Assembly (NCBI RefSeq): GCF_029633865.1
Contig: NC_079217.1
Span: 32,003,090 to 32,067,089, forward strand
DNA from: Lampris incognitus
Lineage: Eukaryota; Chordata; Actinopteri; Lampriformes; Lampridae
Direction of reading: 5' to 3'
Length of the DNA stretch: 64,000 nt
This document shows positions 62,767-64,000 of this stretch, piece after piece. The notes under the pieces were generated by a model. That model had not been told where the DNA came from and searched no databases. It worked only from the letters and a program-made list of their open reading frames with translations. The position numbers and the translations under genes are program-made. The first letter of the stretch is position 1; the number at the start of each line of letters is the position of its first letter.

Positions 62767-64000
62767 TAGTGCTTGTATAAGTATTCAACCCCCACATATC
62801 AATACTTTGTAGAGTACCCTTTTGCTATGATAACAGCCATGATTCTCTTGGGTTAAGTATGTACAAGCTTTTCACATTCTTCTGGAGTAATTTTTGCCCA
62901 TTCTTCTTGGCAGAATTTGTACAGGTCTAGCAGGTTGGAGGGATGGTGCCTCTGGACTGCGATTTTCAGTCTGTGCCACAGATTTTCAATGGAGTTGAGG
63001 TCCAGACTTTGACTTGGCCACTCTAAAATGTTCACCTTTTTGTTGCTGTGCCATGCCGTTGTTGCTTTAGCCTTGTGCGTAGGATCATTGTCCTGCTGGA
63101 AGGTGAACCTTCTCCCAAACTTCAGTTTTATGGCAGACTGCAACAGGTTTTCTTCCAATATTTCCCTGTATTTAGCTCCATCCATTCTTTCCTCAATTTG
63201 GACAAGGTTCCCAGTGCCTGCAGATGAAAAGCAACCCCATAGCTTTATGCTGCCGCCATGCTTCACTGTAGGGAGGGTGTTTTTTTGGGGCATGAGCAGT
63301 GTTAGGTTTGCACCACACATAATGCTTTGAGTTTTGGTCAAAAAGCTCAACTTTCATCTCATCTGACCACAAAACCTTTACTCACATCCTAACTGCATCT
63401 CTGTCATGCTTGGTAGCAAACTCCAAGCATGCTTTTATATGCATAGTTTTGAGCAATGGCTTCTTACTTGCTACTCTCCCATACAGGTCAGATTTATGGA
63501 GGACCCGTGATATGGTTGACTCATGCACATTTACTCCAGTTTCAGCCACTGACCTCTGGAGCTCTTTTAAAGTAATTGCAGGATCATCTGTGGCTGTCCT
63601 CACCAGCCCACATCTTGCTCAGACACTTAGTTTTGAGGGACAGCCTGTCCCACAAAGTGTGTGGGTGTGTGATACATCTTCCACTTTCTGGCAATGGATC
63701 CAACAGTGTTCCGTGGGACATCCAAACACTTTGATACTCTTTTGTATCCCTTTCCCACCTTCTGCATTTTAATCACTCTCTTACTTCAGTATTATGCTTG
63801 TTTGTCTTCATTTTCTGATGGAGTTCACACCGGGCTAATGAACTTTACACAGAGTGCTTTTTCTGCCCATAAACGAGAACATTACTTTAATATCTTACAG
63901 GTGCACACTAATTATGTCCAATTGTGTTTATCTTGAGTTTGTTTTAGGAATAATTTGACATTTGTGAAAACTTGGAGCCTTCAGAGCACAAGGGGTTGAA
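62767..64000 (-). mobile_element. Tc1-like transposon, second subfamily, runs off window
   Basis: The left terminus AGTGCTTGTATAAGTATTC follows TA at 62765-62766; the window ends at GGGGTTGAA, the start of the opposite terminus. Transposase pieces on the minus strand: 63382-63603 (helix-turn-helix part) and 62853-63350 (catalytic part with D in [11 protein letters not shown] and E in [10 protein letters not shown]). Frame breaks near 63350-63380 and in the N-terminus. The first catalytic D region is in a broken frame. Diverged; inactive. Confidence 0.88.

Noticed and set aside
1-64000. CRISPR array, phage or bacterial defence system
   Set aside because: The only regular spaced repeat (28747-28929) is a tandem array without spacers; the window is plainly vertebrate DNA.

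Overview
The window is vertebrate nuclear DNA from a ray-finned (teleost) fish. Two host genes are recognisable, and most of the rest is transposable elements of typically teleost type: L2, Rex1, Rex3, Penelope, Ty3/Gypsy including the CsRn1 clade, an endogenous retrovirus, Tc1-like and hAT DNA transposons, and tRNA- and 5S-derived SINEs. I see no CRISPR array, operon or other prokaryotic feature. Assignments rest on reading the sequence and on family knowledge; no database search was run.

Layout. 1-4.4 kb: gene-free DNA with an L2 3' end and a 5'-inverted Rex3 copy. 4.4-8.8 kb: a complete Ty3/Gypsy element (A) with two identical 210-bp LTRs and a 5-bp target duplication. 9.0-13.5 kb: a Gypsy gag remnant (E), a short hAT element with 8-bp duplication, a hAT transposase pseudogene, and a second Rex3. 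13.5-16.05 kb: a Rex1 LINE split by a 5S-rRNA-related SINE, then L2. 16.05-18.7 kb: a truncated CsRn1-type Gypsy (B). 19.8-38.3 kb: one Gypsy element (D, minus strand, 1148-bp LTRs) that was hit by an endogenous retrovirus (21.05-29.80 kb, itself a composite of two proviruses) and by a palindromic Tc1-like element (31.97-33.16 kb).

38.3-55.8 kb is the host part. TIRAP (Toll-receptor adaptor) is on the minus strand at 44.0-45.7 kb. SRPRA (signal recognition particle receptor alpha) starts about 1.9 kb away on the plus strand. The two lie close together in human 11q24.2 as well, so this looks like conserved linkage. SRPRA exons can be followed from 47608 to 55766, through the SRX domain and linker into the start of the N domain. 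The GTPase domain exons are not in the window. Intron 4 holds a Penelope remnant broken by a nearly intact Tc1-like element, and a SINE whose tail abuts the exon 5 acceptor.

55.8-64 kb, where the rest of SRPRA should follow, holds piggyBac-like and hAT-like remnants, a decayed CsRn1-type Gypsy (C) and a Tc1-like element running off the window. No wholly new system was found. The most notable points are the palindromic Tc1 element, the two-env composite provirus, the perfect RFX-type palindrome in the Gypsy D LTRs, the SINE-derived pyrimidine tract of SRPRA exon 5, and the missing SRPRA GTPase exons.
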